Shown: positions 13,401-21,970, counted from the first letter of the stretch. The stretch is DNA of 64,000 nucleotides from Pomphorhynchus laevis (GCA_012934845.2 WNNJ02002367.1:37828-101827), one strand, 5' to 3'. The notes: generated from the letters alone by a model not told the origin. Made by a program: numbers and translations.

Positions 13401-14748
13401 CTAATGAAATGCTTCCGACGTATCTTCTTTCACAATTGTCAAAGATTGGATTGACTAGTGAACAATTAATTCACTATTATTATGCATTCATCATGTCATT
13501 ACCCGCATATGGATATCCAGTATTTGCCAATTTATTTCAACGTAAAATGGATACAATCGAACGTATGAATACCATGGCTTGTCGCATATGTAGATCAATC
13601 TTGGCATCGATTAAAATCAGAATGAATACTATCTTCAATAAGAAAGCAGCGAATCTTCAAATTATTCGAAATATAGCCGATTTCTGTAACATCAGACATC
13701 GAGATTCAAATCATAATATGCAGCTGACGTCATAATAAATTTTTTAAATACAAAGTTTATTCTAACAAAGTCAGAAAATGTTTTCTTTTCTAGAATCTTG
13801 TTTGTAGTTAATCTCACAAAAACTTGAATAAATAAGTACTATAAAGTGTGTTTTTTTACCAACTATATTATACTCATTGATTATGTTTGTAAATATTACT
13901 GTCAAGGTGTCTCACGACAGCCAATAAGAGCTAACATAGTTGCTCTTGTTTGTAAAATAATAAAGATATTTTCATTCAATTATATAGTTTTAATTAATTA
14001 ATAATTGATGATAAAAAATCTAAATAATAAATATAAATTATTTCGAGATAATAAATTATCACCAAATAATTATTTAGTGATAATAAATCATTGCTAAATA
14101 ATTATTTAGAGATAATAAATAAATCTAAATAATTAATAATAAATAGTTTATTATAATAAATAATAAATATAAATTATTTAGTTATAATAAATAATAAATA
14201 TAAATTATTTAGTTATAATAAATAATCACTAATAATTTAGTGATAATAAATAAATCAAAATAATTAATAATAAATAGTTGATTATAAATAAATCTAAATA
14301 ATAAATCTAAATCATTTAGGTATAATATATAATCAATAATAATTTAGTTATAATAAATAATCATATAAACTTTCATATTATTTTTATTATTTAGCATTTT
14401 ACATTCTGTATTTGAACTGATTTTATCTTCAATTTTCAGTGACTTCTTGCATTAGACTCACTATTTGCATAGCTAACGATATTATTATTTCAATCGTGAC
14501 GGATCACTCTTTTCTAAAACATTTGCCGTGATAATAGAGTTGAGAAAAATTTAAACTGATCAAGTTAAAGCATAGCATTTAATGTTAAAATTAAAACGAT
14601 TATATTCTTGTCTTGAATCAAACTATTTTAAATTATAAGAGATTATATATATACTTACTTGCTTTATCAGAGGAGCAAGTATCTGCTGGACAGTCCATGT
14701 CTTAATGTGAATTTCAGCGTCGTCTAAAGAAGCGGGTTTAACCGCCAT
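1256..14748 (-). CDS. CTNNAL1: alpha-catulin (5' half, six coding exons, continues past left edge)
   Basis: Alpha-catulin is a vinculin/alpha-catenin family cytoskeletal linker; orthologues scaffold Rho signalling and, in worms, the dystrobrevin complex at the membrane. Six minus-strand exons (14659-14748, 8581-8767, 5307-5584, 2168-2257, 1962-2117, 1256-1456) join in phase with GT/AG borders and encode 334 residues. The N-terminus (EIHIKTWTVQQILAPLIKQ) fits the catulin start EIKTRSVEQTLLPLVSQ. Exon 3 holds the vinculin-like core with VTRLLVLADLIDGHRII, and exon 6 ends with NSVRQALQDLL, as in alpha-catenins (NAVRQALQDLL). Catulin is preferred over alpha-catenin because of the short N-terminus and the linker DLINGVEREQVAVLRNSV, which fits catulin DLKDEKKKAKMAAARAV. 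Introns are 5891, 2996, 3049, 50 and 505 bp. The remaining C-terminal exons should lie left of position 1. Family call is firm; orthology to catulin is likely. Confidence 0.88.
1962..2117 (-). CDS. CTNNAL1: catulin coding exon 5
   Basis: A 156-base, 52-codon phase-0 exon between CCTTTTTAG and GTAAGT. It encodes ISSSHRKIRDVFAAQLSKYI and more, aligning with the segment after the LTASKTCLRHP block of human catulin. Conservation is weaker than in exons 3 and 6, but phase and splice sites fit exactly. Confidence 0.75.
2168..2257 (-). CDS. CTNNAL1: catulin coding exon 4
   Basis: Ninety bases in phase 0 between TTACCAG and GTAATA, encoding DLINGVEREQVAVLRNSVKQ and then QSSLLKLSTT. This fits human catulin DLKDEKKKAKMAAARAVLEK followed by CTMMLLTASKT. 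It is separated from exon 5 by an intron of only 50 bp. Confidence 0.8.
2265..5306. other. catulin intron 3; AT-rich with faint coding-like scraps
   Basis: Mostly AT-rich. The stretch 4531-4640 is a near-perfect TATAATATA-type simple repeat. Two short plus-strand stretches are less AT-rich: 3150-3245 (reads EAVDKDCMVHVIPAFSNQ) and about 3560-3800 (reads VGRQNVHLAGKIIIGPCIRQ). They look like remnants of a coding element, but I do not recognise the family. Confidence 0.5.
5307..5584 (-). CDS. CTNNAL1: catulin coding exon 3
   Basis: The 278-base exon starts with GA (completing the Gly codon of exon 2) after TTGTAAG and ends AAG before GTATAA. It encodes ARKLLFRVTRLLVLADLID, the most conserved block of the catenin/catulin N-terminal bundle, and closes with SLAERRQK, fitting HLSGDRQN of human catulin. 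Confidence 0.88.
5585..7500. other. catulin intron 2, left part; AT-rich with small repeats
   Basis: No gene seen. There is a perfect 22-bp palindrome at 6915-6936 (CCAATGTACAT and its complement). A direct repeat of roughly 58 bp starts near 7057 and again near 7155, each followed by a CGATGTTATCAG-like motif. Confidence 0.55.
7521..8033 (-). pseudogene. Penelope-like element RT fragment with internal duplication
   Basis: Minus-strand reading gives HEHSCIPYNIKYNTLNNE and then ICNDIGFLQNHLNNLID, resembling the region just after the RT core of PLEs. The stretch coding FKFTRNIF-M/L-HEHS occurs twice, at about 7690-7745 and 7846-7905, as a direct duplication. It is sense-oriented in catulin intron 2. 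Too short to assign a PLE subclade. Confidence 0.5.
8581..8767 (-). CDS. CTNNAL1: catulin coding exon 2
   Basis: The 187-base exon starts after TTAG with codons for VAGLVDQPNECHQR and ends one base into a Gly codon before GTAAAT. A second AG six bases downstream would break the phase with exon 1, so the upstream AG is used. It encodes LLDKLTKAIKNFEYVGHQL, which fits the catulin helix LQAIQRVGQAV. Confidence 0.83.
9152..9192. repeat. short inverted repeat (hairpin) in catulin intron 1
   Basis: TCGCTAGTGG at the left pairs with CCACTAGCGA at the right, and CAATTT/AAATTG pairs inside. This gives a stem of about 16 bp with small bulges. No function is known to me. Confidence 0.7.
9440..9632. mobile_element. 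small PLE-end foldback carrying a hammerhead-like motif
   Basis: Two inverted arms of about 80 bp each end in TTATTGGAGCTGGAT or its complement. The right arm carries CTGAAGA at 9543, a GCTAAC...GTTATC stem and GAAATATC; the left-arm copy of the core is altered. The same end sequence recurs at 44.0-45.3 kb and in the 53.5-54.65 kb array. The foldback is flanked by imperfect direct repeats (about 9316-9455 and 9738-9865). Confidence 0.65.
9650..9735 (-). mobile_element. solo 3' end of the LINE found at 10.6-14.0 kb
   Basis: The reverse complement matches 13890-13975 at most positions, including GACAG-C/T-CAATAAG and TAGTTGCTCTTGTT, ending in an AATAAAGAT-like tail. It is therefore a severely 5'-truncated LINE copy in opposite orientation to the longer one. 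Confidence 0.7.
10366..10490 (+). repeat. 17-bp minisatellite, 7-8 copies
   Basis: Repeated CAGATACTTGGACTTTC with small variations. It sits just upstream of the first open frame of the following LINE, so it could be part of the element's 5' untranslated region, where tandem monomers are common in some LINEs. Confidence 0.75.
11795..12994 (+). pseudogene. LINE ORF2 fragment: endonuclease end to RT motif A
   Basis: One frame, interrupted once near 12245, runs from the SDH box of the endonuclease (LANSDHCGI) through the fingers block (SFNFRPIFLIPAFAKLLEQ, the RPI-x-LIP motif) to RT motif A (QADLSKAFDSINHS). It ends at a frameshift near 12990. Lys-rich spacer sequence between endonuclease and RT is as expected for LINE ORF2. 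Confidence 0.75.
13149..13735 (+). pseudogene. LINE RT C-terminal part (two overlapping frames)
   Basis: Just after the YADD box the frame reads DDISILIVAS and then LLDWCSTNHLILNLSKSKI, the conserved block following RT motif C. A frameshift near 13410 leads to LTSEQLIHYYYAFIMSLPAY, the RT thumb region. Truncated compared with intact LINEs. Confidence 0.7.
13981..14658. repeat. AT-rich tandem-like repeat and intron spacer
   Basis: From about 13990 to 14360 the DNA is a shuffled repeat of TAATAAATAATCAC, AAATAATTATTTAG and AAATATAAATTATTTAG motifs. It forms many short inverted repeats around ATTATTTAGTGATAAT. The remainder up to exon 1 holds nothing I recognise. Confidence 0.6.
14659..14748 (-). 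CDS. CTNNAL1: catulin coding exon 1
   Basis: Ninety bases, 30 codons, phase 0, starting at ATG (14746-14748) with MAVKPASLDDAEIHIKTW and ending in KQ before donor GTAAGTAT. This ATG is chosen because the encoded peptide starts just before the conserved catulin helix and exon 2 follows in the same phase. Confidence 0.85.
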
Positions 14749-15072
14749 CTCGTTTTACAATGAATATTTGATTATAAGTTAACTACTCATTTTGAAAAAG
14801 ACTATTATTAATATCTAAAAATAGAGAAGGATTAAGCTCATAGAATATATACAAAATGCGAAAATAATATCACAGCTTTTATGTTTAAGGAAAAAGTACA
14901 ATTTGATCATTTATTTGTCGTACTGATATTTTTTTAATGAAAAGATGTCTTCTTAAGAGCAACTCTAGTGCCTCATCGACAGCCTGAAATACTTCACTCG
15001 CCCATATTCGTAATTTTGCTTTCCATCGAGCGTGTTCTCATCCTATTCCGAATATCAGCTGTTGCCTAATCA

Positions 15073-15092
15073 TATTTTATATATCCGGTAAT
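15073..15092 (-). promoter_or_regulatory. CTNNAL1: candidate catulin core promoter (TATA-like)
   Basis: On the minus strand ATATATAAAA lies about 330 bases upstream of the catulin ATG, inside a 220-base stretch (about 14960-15180) clearly richer in G+C than its surroundings. A CAGCTG E-box-like palindrome follows at about 15057. Function is inferred from position only, and an extra non-coding exon is possible. Confidence 0.3.
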
Positions 15093-15477
15093 ACTCCGTC
15101 TGCGCGCAGACCATATAACAACCACGAAAGGAAACTCGTATTGAGTCTTCGATATGATTTTGTTACGAGCGTTTCCATTTAAGAATAATTTAATGCGTTT
15201 TAATTAAAACGGTATCATATGTTTAATAATACGATCTTTAAACAACTACTTGATTGAAAAAACATGCATTTTACTGCAAATTTGAGTCCAAAAAACTTCT
15301 GTGTTAATGTGATTATATCATAAATATGAGTTTTAAATCAGGAGATTAAGTTTTTGTAGATTACATAAACATCTTTTAACTCATATTTATAGTTTGATAT
15401 ATGCAGCATCATTATAAATACAACATTATATATAGTTATATATATTATAAAATATATAATTTTATCTAATATAAATA

Positions 15478-15735
15478 ATATATTATGCATATTTTTGGAA
15501 TTATTATCGCATCAAGAAAAAAATAAATTTTATTTTGTTAACGAGCTTTCGATTATTTAGATCCAAGAAAAAAAAATTTTATGTTGTTAATAAATTTTAT
15601 TTTCAATCGTTTAAATCCTTTTCAAAATGCAACTTGAAAAAGATCTAAACGATCGAAAGCTTGTTAACTAAATAAAACTTTTTTGTTTGAGTCTATAATA
15701 ATTCCAGCAATATGCATAATAATCTAAAAGATTCA
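15478..15735. mobile_element. foldback (MITE-like) element upstream of catulin
   Basis: Inverted arms of about 105 bp: left contains TTGTTAACGAGCTTTCGATT, right contains the complement of TAGTTAACAAGCTTTCGAT. The outer ends ATTATGCATA match in inverse. Weaker similarity extends outward to about 15430 and 15800. No coding sequence inside. It lies 300-650 bases upstream of the candidate catulin promoter. Confidence 0.65.
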
Positions 15736-15939
15736 AATGAAATTCTAGTGTATATATTATTTATATATTTAATTATATAAAATCTATGCAGACAACACTA
15801 TATATAATTTAAATTGTCGCGTTTATATATTTTTAGTGTTGGTTAGTAAAGAGTTTATACAGGATTGATATTATACCGTTTAGATATTGAATTAGATGAA
15901 GATAAAAAGTTGTGCTTCCAAAAGAGTAAAAACTTAATA

Positions 15940-17240
15940 CGTAGGAGGGAACGGTGAAATCTACTAAGAGCTAAATGGTTGATGTGAATATCAAAGTGGA
16001 TAGAAGTAGGAGTACACTTGAGAAAACGGAGTTAAGTTCAAGACAAACGACGTAGAAGACACTTCGATTAAATTCAGATATAGTCAAACCAAGGTGCATA
16101 GTAAGTTAGACGGGGAGTAAAGATTTGAAGAGAAGAATATTTTCGAGTATAGAAGAGAGTTCAGAATCAAAGAGATTATACATATAGGAAAGGCGTTGGA
16201 GAGTGAAAGACTAGGACATGATATGAGACAAATAGTAAAGAACGTAAAGATGAAGATCAATACGTTGTCACTGTCGATGGATAATATGTGATGCAGAGAA
16301 AGAAGAGCATAGAATAGAAAACGAGATGATGACAAGAAAATAGTCGGATAGGACATGATCCAAAATATAGATAACGGCGGAGGAAGATAGGCTACTATGA
16401 ACATCGAGTAAATCAAGAACACTACTAAGAATGTGAGTAGGAGTTGGTGACGAATAATGATATAATAGTTACAGCCGTGAAAAGCGGTGATAGGTTTTTG
16501 GGTATCAAAAAGCCAAGGACGGATCAAACGAATGTTGATATCGCCCATGACGATTCATATGATACATATTCAGTGAGGATGGGCATATATAAATATTAAA
16601 TGGAAGAAGTTCAAAGATTTGCTGGACAAAGGAAACAGCTGAACGAAGAGGCAGAGAAAGACGAGAGAGAATTGAGGCCACCCTGATTACTAAATGAGAC
16701 ACCATCAGATGATTGAAAACGAAAGTTATTGATGACAAAATAGTCGAAAGAACGTAGACGTCGAACCGAAATGTTACTATTATCAAGATGTTAAGATTTA
16801 GCGAGGTAAATCAGATCCAAAGACTGTTGGGAGAAGATGTCAAGTACTGAATCGAATTTATTCGTGATGGGGCGGATATTTAGGTAGTCAAAATGGAATG
16901 AATAAGTATTCAGAAAAGAAGATGAAGAAAGGGAAGTTTCTTTATCGAACTTTGGGTAGAAGTCGGACGACACGAAAATTTCGAACAATCTAATTGATTG
17001 CTAGCGAAAATTCACAGTTACGTTCACGAGTAAGTTTTTATTCACGAGCAGATGCGAGGTCGGTAATGTCAGATGGATGGCGATCGGGAAACACTCTATA
17101 GTTCGAGGGATAAGATGATAGTACAAACCGTCTGGACAGAATGAAGGATGCTTTAAAGCGATCTTTATGGTAGAAGATAATAGTACAAAACGTCTGGACA
17201 GAATGAAGGAGGCTTGAAAGGAGGGTAGATGATATCATTG
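15940..17240 (-). pseudogene. LINE endonuclease fragment, multiply frameshifted
   Basis: Minus-strand frames read NYRVFPDRHPSDITDLASA (EEP N-terminal third, Y-x-x-xRxDR type) near 17060, and GDINIRLIRPWLF near 16540, corresponding to the GDFN box. The 3' portion (16300-15990) is similar at nucleotide level to the plus-strand fragment at 30925-31280. A 42-bp stretch containing GTCTGGACAGAATGAAGGA is duplicated in tandem about 70 bp apart (near 17112 and 17181). No RT part is visible. Confidence 0.6.
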
Positions 17241-17829
17241 GAGAAAGATCTTAAGCATCATTAGCATGTATTTGGCCTTACTGTTATGCTGTAGCGAGTA
17301 ATAGAATCCGAATAATATTCGAAATGGACTGACAAATAAAAATTGACTTATTTTTAATTTCAATTTTAAATTTTGACTTGATATAAAATATATAAAATCT
17401 TGTATAACAATTATTTATAATTATTTTTTTTTAATTTTCAGGAACTATCATGTATAGTTAAACAACAACAAAAATTATTTTGATATTTCGCTAGTAACTA
17501 CTAGAAAATTAACATAAAATGAAAAAATGTCATATAAATAAAGTTTCTTGTCGGTTTGCACATTGATGGTGGAATCAAAATCGTTGCTAACGTTTGTTGA
17601 CGTAAAATTTTAGTTTGTAGGAACCGCAGCAAACAAAACACAACAATAAAACAAAAACACTAAAAATGTACAACAAAAGTACTAGACATGTATTCATAAC
17701 AATACAATAAAAATGAATACATAACATAACAAAATAGAGGAAACCGAAACATTTTAAACAATAGATTGCAAACATAATTTATGTCATATAAAAGTCAGCT
17801 TTATTACCAGCCATTAAATTATCCTTTAG

Positions 17830-18111
17830 TTAGTTAATATAAAACGCTTCTAAGATCTCACGTTTAAACATACTGGATTCTTTTACTAATATGGTGGTTC
17901 CATCGAAATCAATTATGTGATCATTATTAATGCTATGATCAACTAAGGCACTGCTTGTTCCACGTTTAAGTGTGTATTTATGCTGGCTTACTCTTTTATT
18001 TATACCTTGCCCAGTTTGACCTATGTATATTTTATCGCAGTCTTTACAAGAGATTTTATAAACAACGGATAAATTGTTGTTGATGGATTTAATTTTTAAA
18101 AAATTATACAA
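17830..18111 (-). CDS. GIY-YIG endonuclease domain of a Penelope-like element
   Basis: This 93-residue open frame holds VVYKISCKDCDKIYIGQTGQ, the GIY-YIG signature with the C-x2-C pair typical of PLE endonucleases, then RVSQHKYTLKRG with the conserved Arg/His region and ALVDHSINNDHIIDF. In canonical PLEs this domain follows the RT; here RT is absent and the frame is bounded by inverted repeats, so this is a 5'-truncated copy. The endonuclease nicks DNA for target-primed integration. The final Glu region (KREILEAFYI) is also present, so the domain itself looks nearly whole. Confidence 0.82.
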   Translation of the reverse strand: MYNFLKIKSINNNLSVVYKISCKDCDKIYIGQTGQGINKRVSQHKYTLKRGTSSALVDHSINNDHIIDFDGTTILVKESSMFKREILEAFYIN

Positions 18112-18254
18112 TTTGGGTAATTTTGTTTGCTGCGGTTCCTACAAACTAAAATTTTACGTCGACAAATGTTAGCAACGATTTTGATTCCAGCAGCAATGTG
18201 CAAACAGACAAGAAACATTATTTATATGACATTTTTTCATCTTATGTTAATTTT

Positions 18255-18286
18255 CTGAAGATGCTAGTAGTAACCAGCGAAATATT
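18255..18286 (+). ncRNA. hammerhead-like ribozyme motif in PLE end
   Basis: Core CTGAAGA is followed by one extra T, a stem starting GCTAGTAG and ending AGC, then GAAATATT. The layout is that of a type I hammerhead, but stem II is damaged and the cleavage-site base is T instead of C. Probably a weakened copy. Confidence 0.45.
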
Positions 18287-18345
18287 AAAATAATTTTTGT
18301 TGTTGTTTAATTATACCTGATAGTTCCTGGAAATTAAATAAAAAA

Positions 18346-18720
18346 ATTAAATACAGATCAGGATGGATATATTTCTAATAATTATTAAATAATAATAATT
18401 TAAATTTTATTTAGCATTATTTTCAAATTTATAAATAATATAATATATATAGACTCAGTTAGCTGATCTTATTTATTAAAATTGATACGAAATCTGATAT
18501 AGAAAGAAATACGAAATTGGTAAACTTTAAATTGGCAAGATCACATGAAAAAATCCTTTAGAAATAGTTGTCAATTTATTAGAAATATATCCATCCTGAT
18601 CTGTATTTAAATTTTTAAATTTCCAGTAACTATCAGGTATAGTTAAAAATTATCAGGTATCAAAAATTATTTTGATATTTCGCTAGTAGCTACTAGCATC
18701 TTCAGAAAATTATAATACGA
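18346..18720. repeat. inverted-repeat unit joining two PLE ends
   Basis: A stretch of about 33 bp, AAATACAGATCAGGATGGAT and following, occurs at 18349 and inverted at 18578-18612. Outside it on both sides lie PLE ends in opposite orientation, so 18250-18710 forms a larger imperfect palindrome. The central part contains no gene. Confidence 0.6.
18674..18705 (-). ncRNA. hammerhead-like ribozyme motif with perfect stem II
   Basis: On the minus strand: CTGAAGA, one extra T, then GCTAGT-AGCT-ACTAGC forming a perfect 6-bp stem II, then GAAATATC. Compared with the 94-bp array (GCTAAC/GTTAGC) two stem positions differ and both remain paired (A-U to G-C, C-G to U-A). The cleavage site would be after the C of ATATC. 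Confidence 0.6.
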
Positions 18721-18783
18721 AAGAAAATTAAAATCTGAATATGTCAGTAGTTAATAACGAAATATCAAAATGATTTTTCTTGT

Positions 18784-18816
18784 CTTATGGTATCGACCTT
18801 TGGTCGATACCATAAG
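18784..18816. repeat. perfect 15-bp hairpin with 3-nt loop
   Basis: CTTATGGTATCGACC, TTT, then the exact complement. It is unusually G+C-rich for the surroundings. Confidence 0.85.
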
Positions 18817-18819
18817 CAC

Positions 18820-19200
18820 CATAGAAACCAGAAACATATTAACATAATCAAAACATGAACGCTGAATATAATGTAATGTATATAATGTAGCATAATAATG
18901 TAGCATAATTATAATATAACATAATATAATGATCTTTATCTTAATCTGTATTTATTTATTAAACCGAAAATTCTTCTTGCTCGTAGAACATAAATATTCT
19001 TTTCAGAATCAAGTTAAAATACATTTTTGAAAAGGCCATATTTTCAAGGGTACTGTAACCATTATCAGAGATACGAACAAGATACTTACAAAACAAAAAA
19101 TATTTACTTAGTATTTTTGAAATAGTTACTATCTTTTTTGGAGATATAACTCTCGCTTGTAAACAATTGTTTTAGAAGTTGACGAGCGAGGAAACATAAT
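18820..19200. other. spacer before canonical PLE, nothing recognised
   Basis: AT-rich with the short repeat ATAATGTA/GCATAATA around 18870-18910. The right part (19120-19200) probably belongs to the 3' end of the following minus-strand PLE. Confidence 0.4.
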
Positions 19201-19213
19201 TTATTCAATAAAT

Positions 19214-19241
19214 TTTCGAATGCAACTGCCTTCATCATCAG
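19214..19241 (-). ncRNA. hammerhead-like core in the 3' part of a PLE
   Basis: On the minus strand CTGATGA is followed by an extra T and then a stem-loop (GAA-G-GC, loop AGTT, GC-A-TTC), then GAAA. One G-A mismatch lies in stem II. The flanking helices are not obvious, so this is a candidate only. Confidence 0.4.
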
Positions 19242-20286
19242 ATCTACAAGATAGCAAATCACAATTTACACGAAGTCAATAAAGGAAAATTAAATTTACA
19301 AATAAAATAAAGTACCAACATGCGTTGCGAAAGGCGTGTAAGTTGCGGTATCGTTTAACCTAATTTAAATTCGTTTAGCGGTAATAATAAATTGGTATCT
19401 GCTTTATTATTCGTAAAAACGTTTTTATTTTTAGGAAATAAGCTTAATATATTAATCGTTTATTGTAGTTGTTCTCAATACGTAAAGCACGGGTATTACC
19501 AAAGTTGATCACGTGATTTTTACAAATACTGTGTTCAACAAGTGCGCTCACACACAGCGAACCTGAGAGATTTTTCCGATGTTGGTCAATTCCTGTGTTA
19601 AGGGGTTTTCCAGTCTGGCCTATATAAGCCTGGTTGCACGAGAAACATTTCGCTTAACTATATTGTTGCTGGCAAAGTAAGACTTGTGAATAATTAATTC
19701 AGGGAAATTGGCGGATTTCAACAAATTCACAATCAATTTATCTACTGTCTGTTTTAGAGCGATAGAGGTATGATCATAAGGCTTCGGTAAAATAACGATC
19801 TAGCTGCTGCTGATTTCCATGATGTAAGAACATTAGAAGACCAGTGAACAATTTGATGTGGAATATTAGGTTTTTATAGACAGTTATTTCCAATGATCCA
19901 TGGTATGTTCTATGTACAAGAACATCGAGAAACCCAATTGAATAATCAATCATTTCGGAAATATCTCACTCAATGGACGGGTGCTTACATTTTAAAATTT
20001 CTAACATATCTGAAGTGGAGAAATGATGATCAAGTACAATAAAAACATCGTCTACGTATCTAAGCCCTATGTAATGATGGGCTTCTATCGAATATGTCTA
20101 GTTCCCACTAGTGCATAAACAATTCTGCAAGCGTAGGTCCTAATGGGTTACCCATGCAGCGCCTTCTACCTGGTCATACATACTACTATTGAATTCAAAG
20201 TTGCATCTGCTCGTACACATTTTAAGGAGTTCGTACCACTCACATTTATTTAACTTCCAATCTGTGTTATTGGTCGAGTGAAGATC

Positions 20287-20697
20287 TTATGCTAGCCGAA
20301 TAGAACAATCTAGAGGAGTGTTTGTAAATAACGAATGAGCATCTGCAGTTAGCACCTTTCCGTTACTATTGCCATTTTTAATTATCCGGACGAAATGTGA
20401 CGCGTCTTTTACGCGTGAGAAGTTATTGTCGCTTAATAATTCCCAAATAAGCTTAGATATTATCTTCGAAATCTTGTAGATAAAACAAAGGTAATTCGCA
20501 ATAATGGGACGAACGTATTTGAGGTCCTTATGTATTTTGGGTAGTAAATATGCCGCCTTGTCATTGATTGAAATCAGCTTCGTGATAGCGTCATTCGGAA
20601 GTTTACCCTCTTTAGCTAGCTGTCGTATAAAGATGTTGTATTCTCTTTTACGTGTCATAGTGGGGTCAGAACGACATTTTTTGACTTTATCGCACAT
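20287..20697 (-). pseudogene. PLE reverse transcriptase, central part
   Basis: A 136-residue open frame with DKAAYLLPKIHKDLKYVRPI and VLTADAHSLFTNTPLDCSI. The first matches the PLE LPKIHK-x-RPI fingers motif. The second matches RT motif A (FDV-x-SLFTNVP), here with AHS in place of DVxS, so catalysis is doubtful. Part of the PLE at 19.2-21.6 kb. Confidence 0.8.
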
Positions 20698-21674
20698 TGG
20701 TAGATCTAAACCGAATTCATTATATTACGACTTACTCAGAACAACAAATGCATGACCCTTGTCAGAACGGCAAACTACCAAACCTTTGTTTTGAAGACTT
20801 TTTTGAGCATTTGTTATCGAAGACTTTTTATTGTGGACAGTACTATTCTGTCGGATTAAATATGAAGACTGGAGTTTAATAAAATCAAAAATTTTGGGGT
20901 TCTTTTGATTGCTGTGTTTTGCTAAACATTCAAATTCGCGAAATAATTTAGGTGTGTCGATTCTGGTTGAAGGAGTGGATTGGGACCATTGTTAAGCAAG
21001 GCTTTTTCATGTGGATCTAAATCGATATCGGACCAGTTTATAACACAATCTTTAGAAGAACCATCGGTTTCAGAATAGAATTGAGGAGTAAAGAGAGAAA
21101 TAGGGTAATTACGGTAGTTCGCGTTGGCCGTGCATTTAGCAAATACGAGTTTATGAATCTTTATAGAGTGCGTGAGACCACAAATTAACGACTCGAGTGT
21201 ACATCGTTTAGAGATAAAAGTTGTAAGTCGTAAGGTAATTTCAGGTGAAACTCGCTGTTTGATGTAATCGTTATGTCAATAAGTTTTGATACCAAACTTT
21301 TTAATTCTGAAATAGACATATGTATTATTCTGCTTTGGAGTTTAAACTTAATCTTATTAAATGAACGTATACCCCAACTTATCTTCGCACAGTTCGGAAT
21401 GACATCAAAATTTAAACACGTCTTGAGGAAAAATAAGGCGCATCTGTTTTTTGTTTTCTTAAATTCCAGACGTTCCAATTCTCTTCATATTGTTAGTTAC
21501 TATCCGTTTTTGTTAGTAGGAAATTTGCCCGTATCAGTGATGATAGTGACAGAAATTACCACCGAAGTATAGTTTATAATAAAATTTATAACAAATGACT
21601 TACTTTTCCCTATAATTTCAATTCTGATTGAAGAAATCGGGAATATTCAAACCACATAAACTAATTATATGCTG

Positions 21675-21697
21675 TTTCGACTTTTGAGTCTCATCAG
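21675..21697 (-). ncRNA. hammerhead-like core (copy 1)
   Basis: Minus strand CTGATGA-GACT-CAAA-AGTC-GAAA: canonical core with a perfect 4-bp stem II. The following ACAGCATA pairs imperfectly with a downstream TATGTGGT as stem III. Stem I is short or unclear. Confidence 0.55.
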
Positions 21698-21970
21698 TAA
21701 GGGTTGCTGCACAACTGGATTGAAGTGCAGCACCCCTAGACAGCTCAATAAGTCCATCTACAGGAATTAACAATGGTGAGAGTATTCATTACGAATAGTT
21801 CGCTCACCAGAACCTACCAAGTAGGATTTAAAAAGCACTTTTATCGAGGGCATACACCAAGTTCCATCATTGATGGTGGTAATGAAACAATTGACTTACT
21901 TTTCCCGCCAATTTCAATTCTGATTGAAGAAATCGGGAAGACTCAAGCAGCATAAACTAATTCTATGATG

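Larger units (their letters stand above)
10582..13980 (+). mobile_element. degraded LINE, antisense in catulin intron 1
   Basis: An open frame from ATG at 10582 (MAKYRPRKPTVVPSKRDNG) may be the start of ORF1. The endonuclease C-terminus is at 11795 onward (GPLANSDHCGILM, SDH box intact). The RT follows in the same frame after one stop: STGPGSPNRI, KPISSFNFRPIFLIPAFAKL, then motif A QADLSKAFDSINHS near 12880, motif B VPQGSIISPFSFAIFINDF near 13040 in another frame, and YADD at 13128-13139. RT thumb-like sequence runs to 13735. Several frameshifts and stops are visible. The 3' end is near 13975 with an AATAAAGATATTTT tail. The clade looks CR1/L2-like but is not certain. Confidence 0.75.
17430..18345 (-). 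mobile_element. PLE foldback element with endonuclease only
   Basis: Inverted arms of about 210 bp (17430-17640 and 18125-18345) share GTAGGAACCGCAGCAAACAA and the ends CAGGAACTATCATG / CCTGATAGTTCCTG. Between them lies only a GIY-YIG endonuclease segment. The right arm holds a hammerhead-like core starting at 18255. The layout matches the element at 44.03-45.35 kb. PLEs are known for pseudo-LTRs in tandem or inverted arrangement. Confidence 0.72.
19200..21590 (-). mobile_element. degraded canonical Penelope-like element (RT then GIY-YIG)
   Basis: Minus strand, in order: RT N-terminal region (21478-21185, reads RLEFKKTKNRCALFFLK), RT fingers with AYLLPKIHKDLKYVRPIIA near 20560, KVLTADAHSLFTNTPLDC (motif A region) near 20320, YVDD at 20047-20058, then GIY-YIG (AYIGQTGKPLNTGIDQHRKN) near 19630-19560. 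PKIHK and SLFTN-P-D are PLE hallmarks. The order RT then endonuclease is canonical. It carries several stops and frameshifts and is a fossil copy. Confidence 0.8.

Noticed and set aside
16084-17238. Several Ser/Phe/Leu-rich minus-strand frames as secreted or membrane proteins
   Set aside because: They are shifted frames of one LINE endonuclease fragment.
17587-17775. Cys/Val/Leu-rich 62-residue frame as a membrane peptide
   Set aside because: It lies mostly in the inverted arm of the PLE foldback and has no relatives I recognise.
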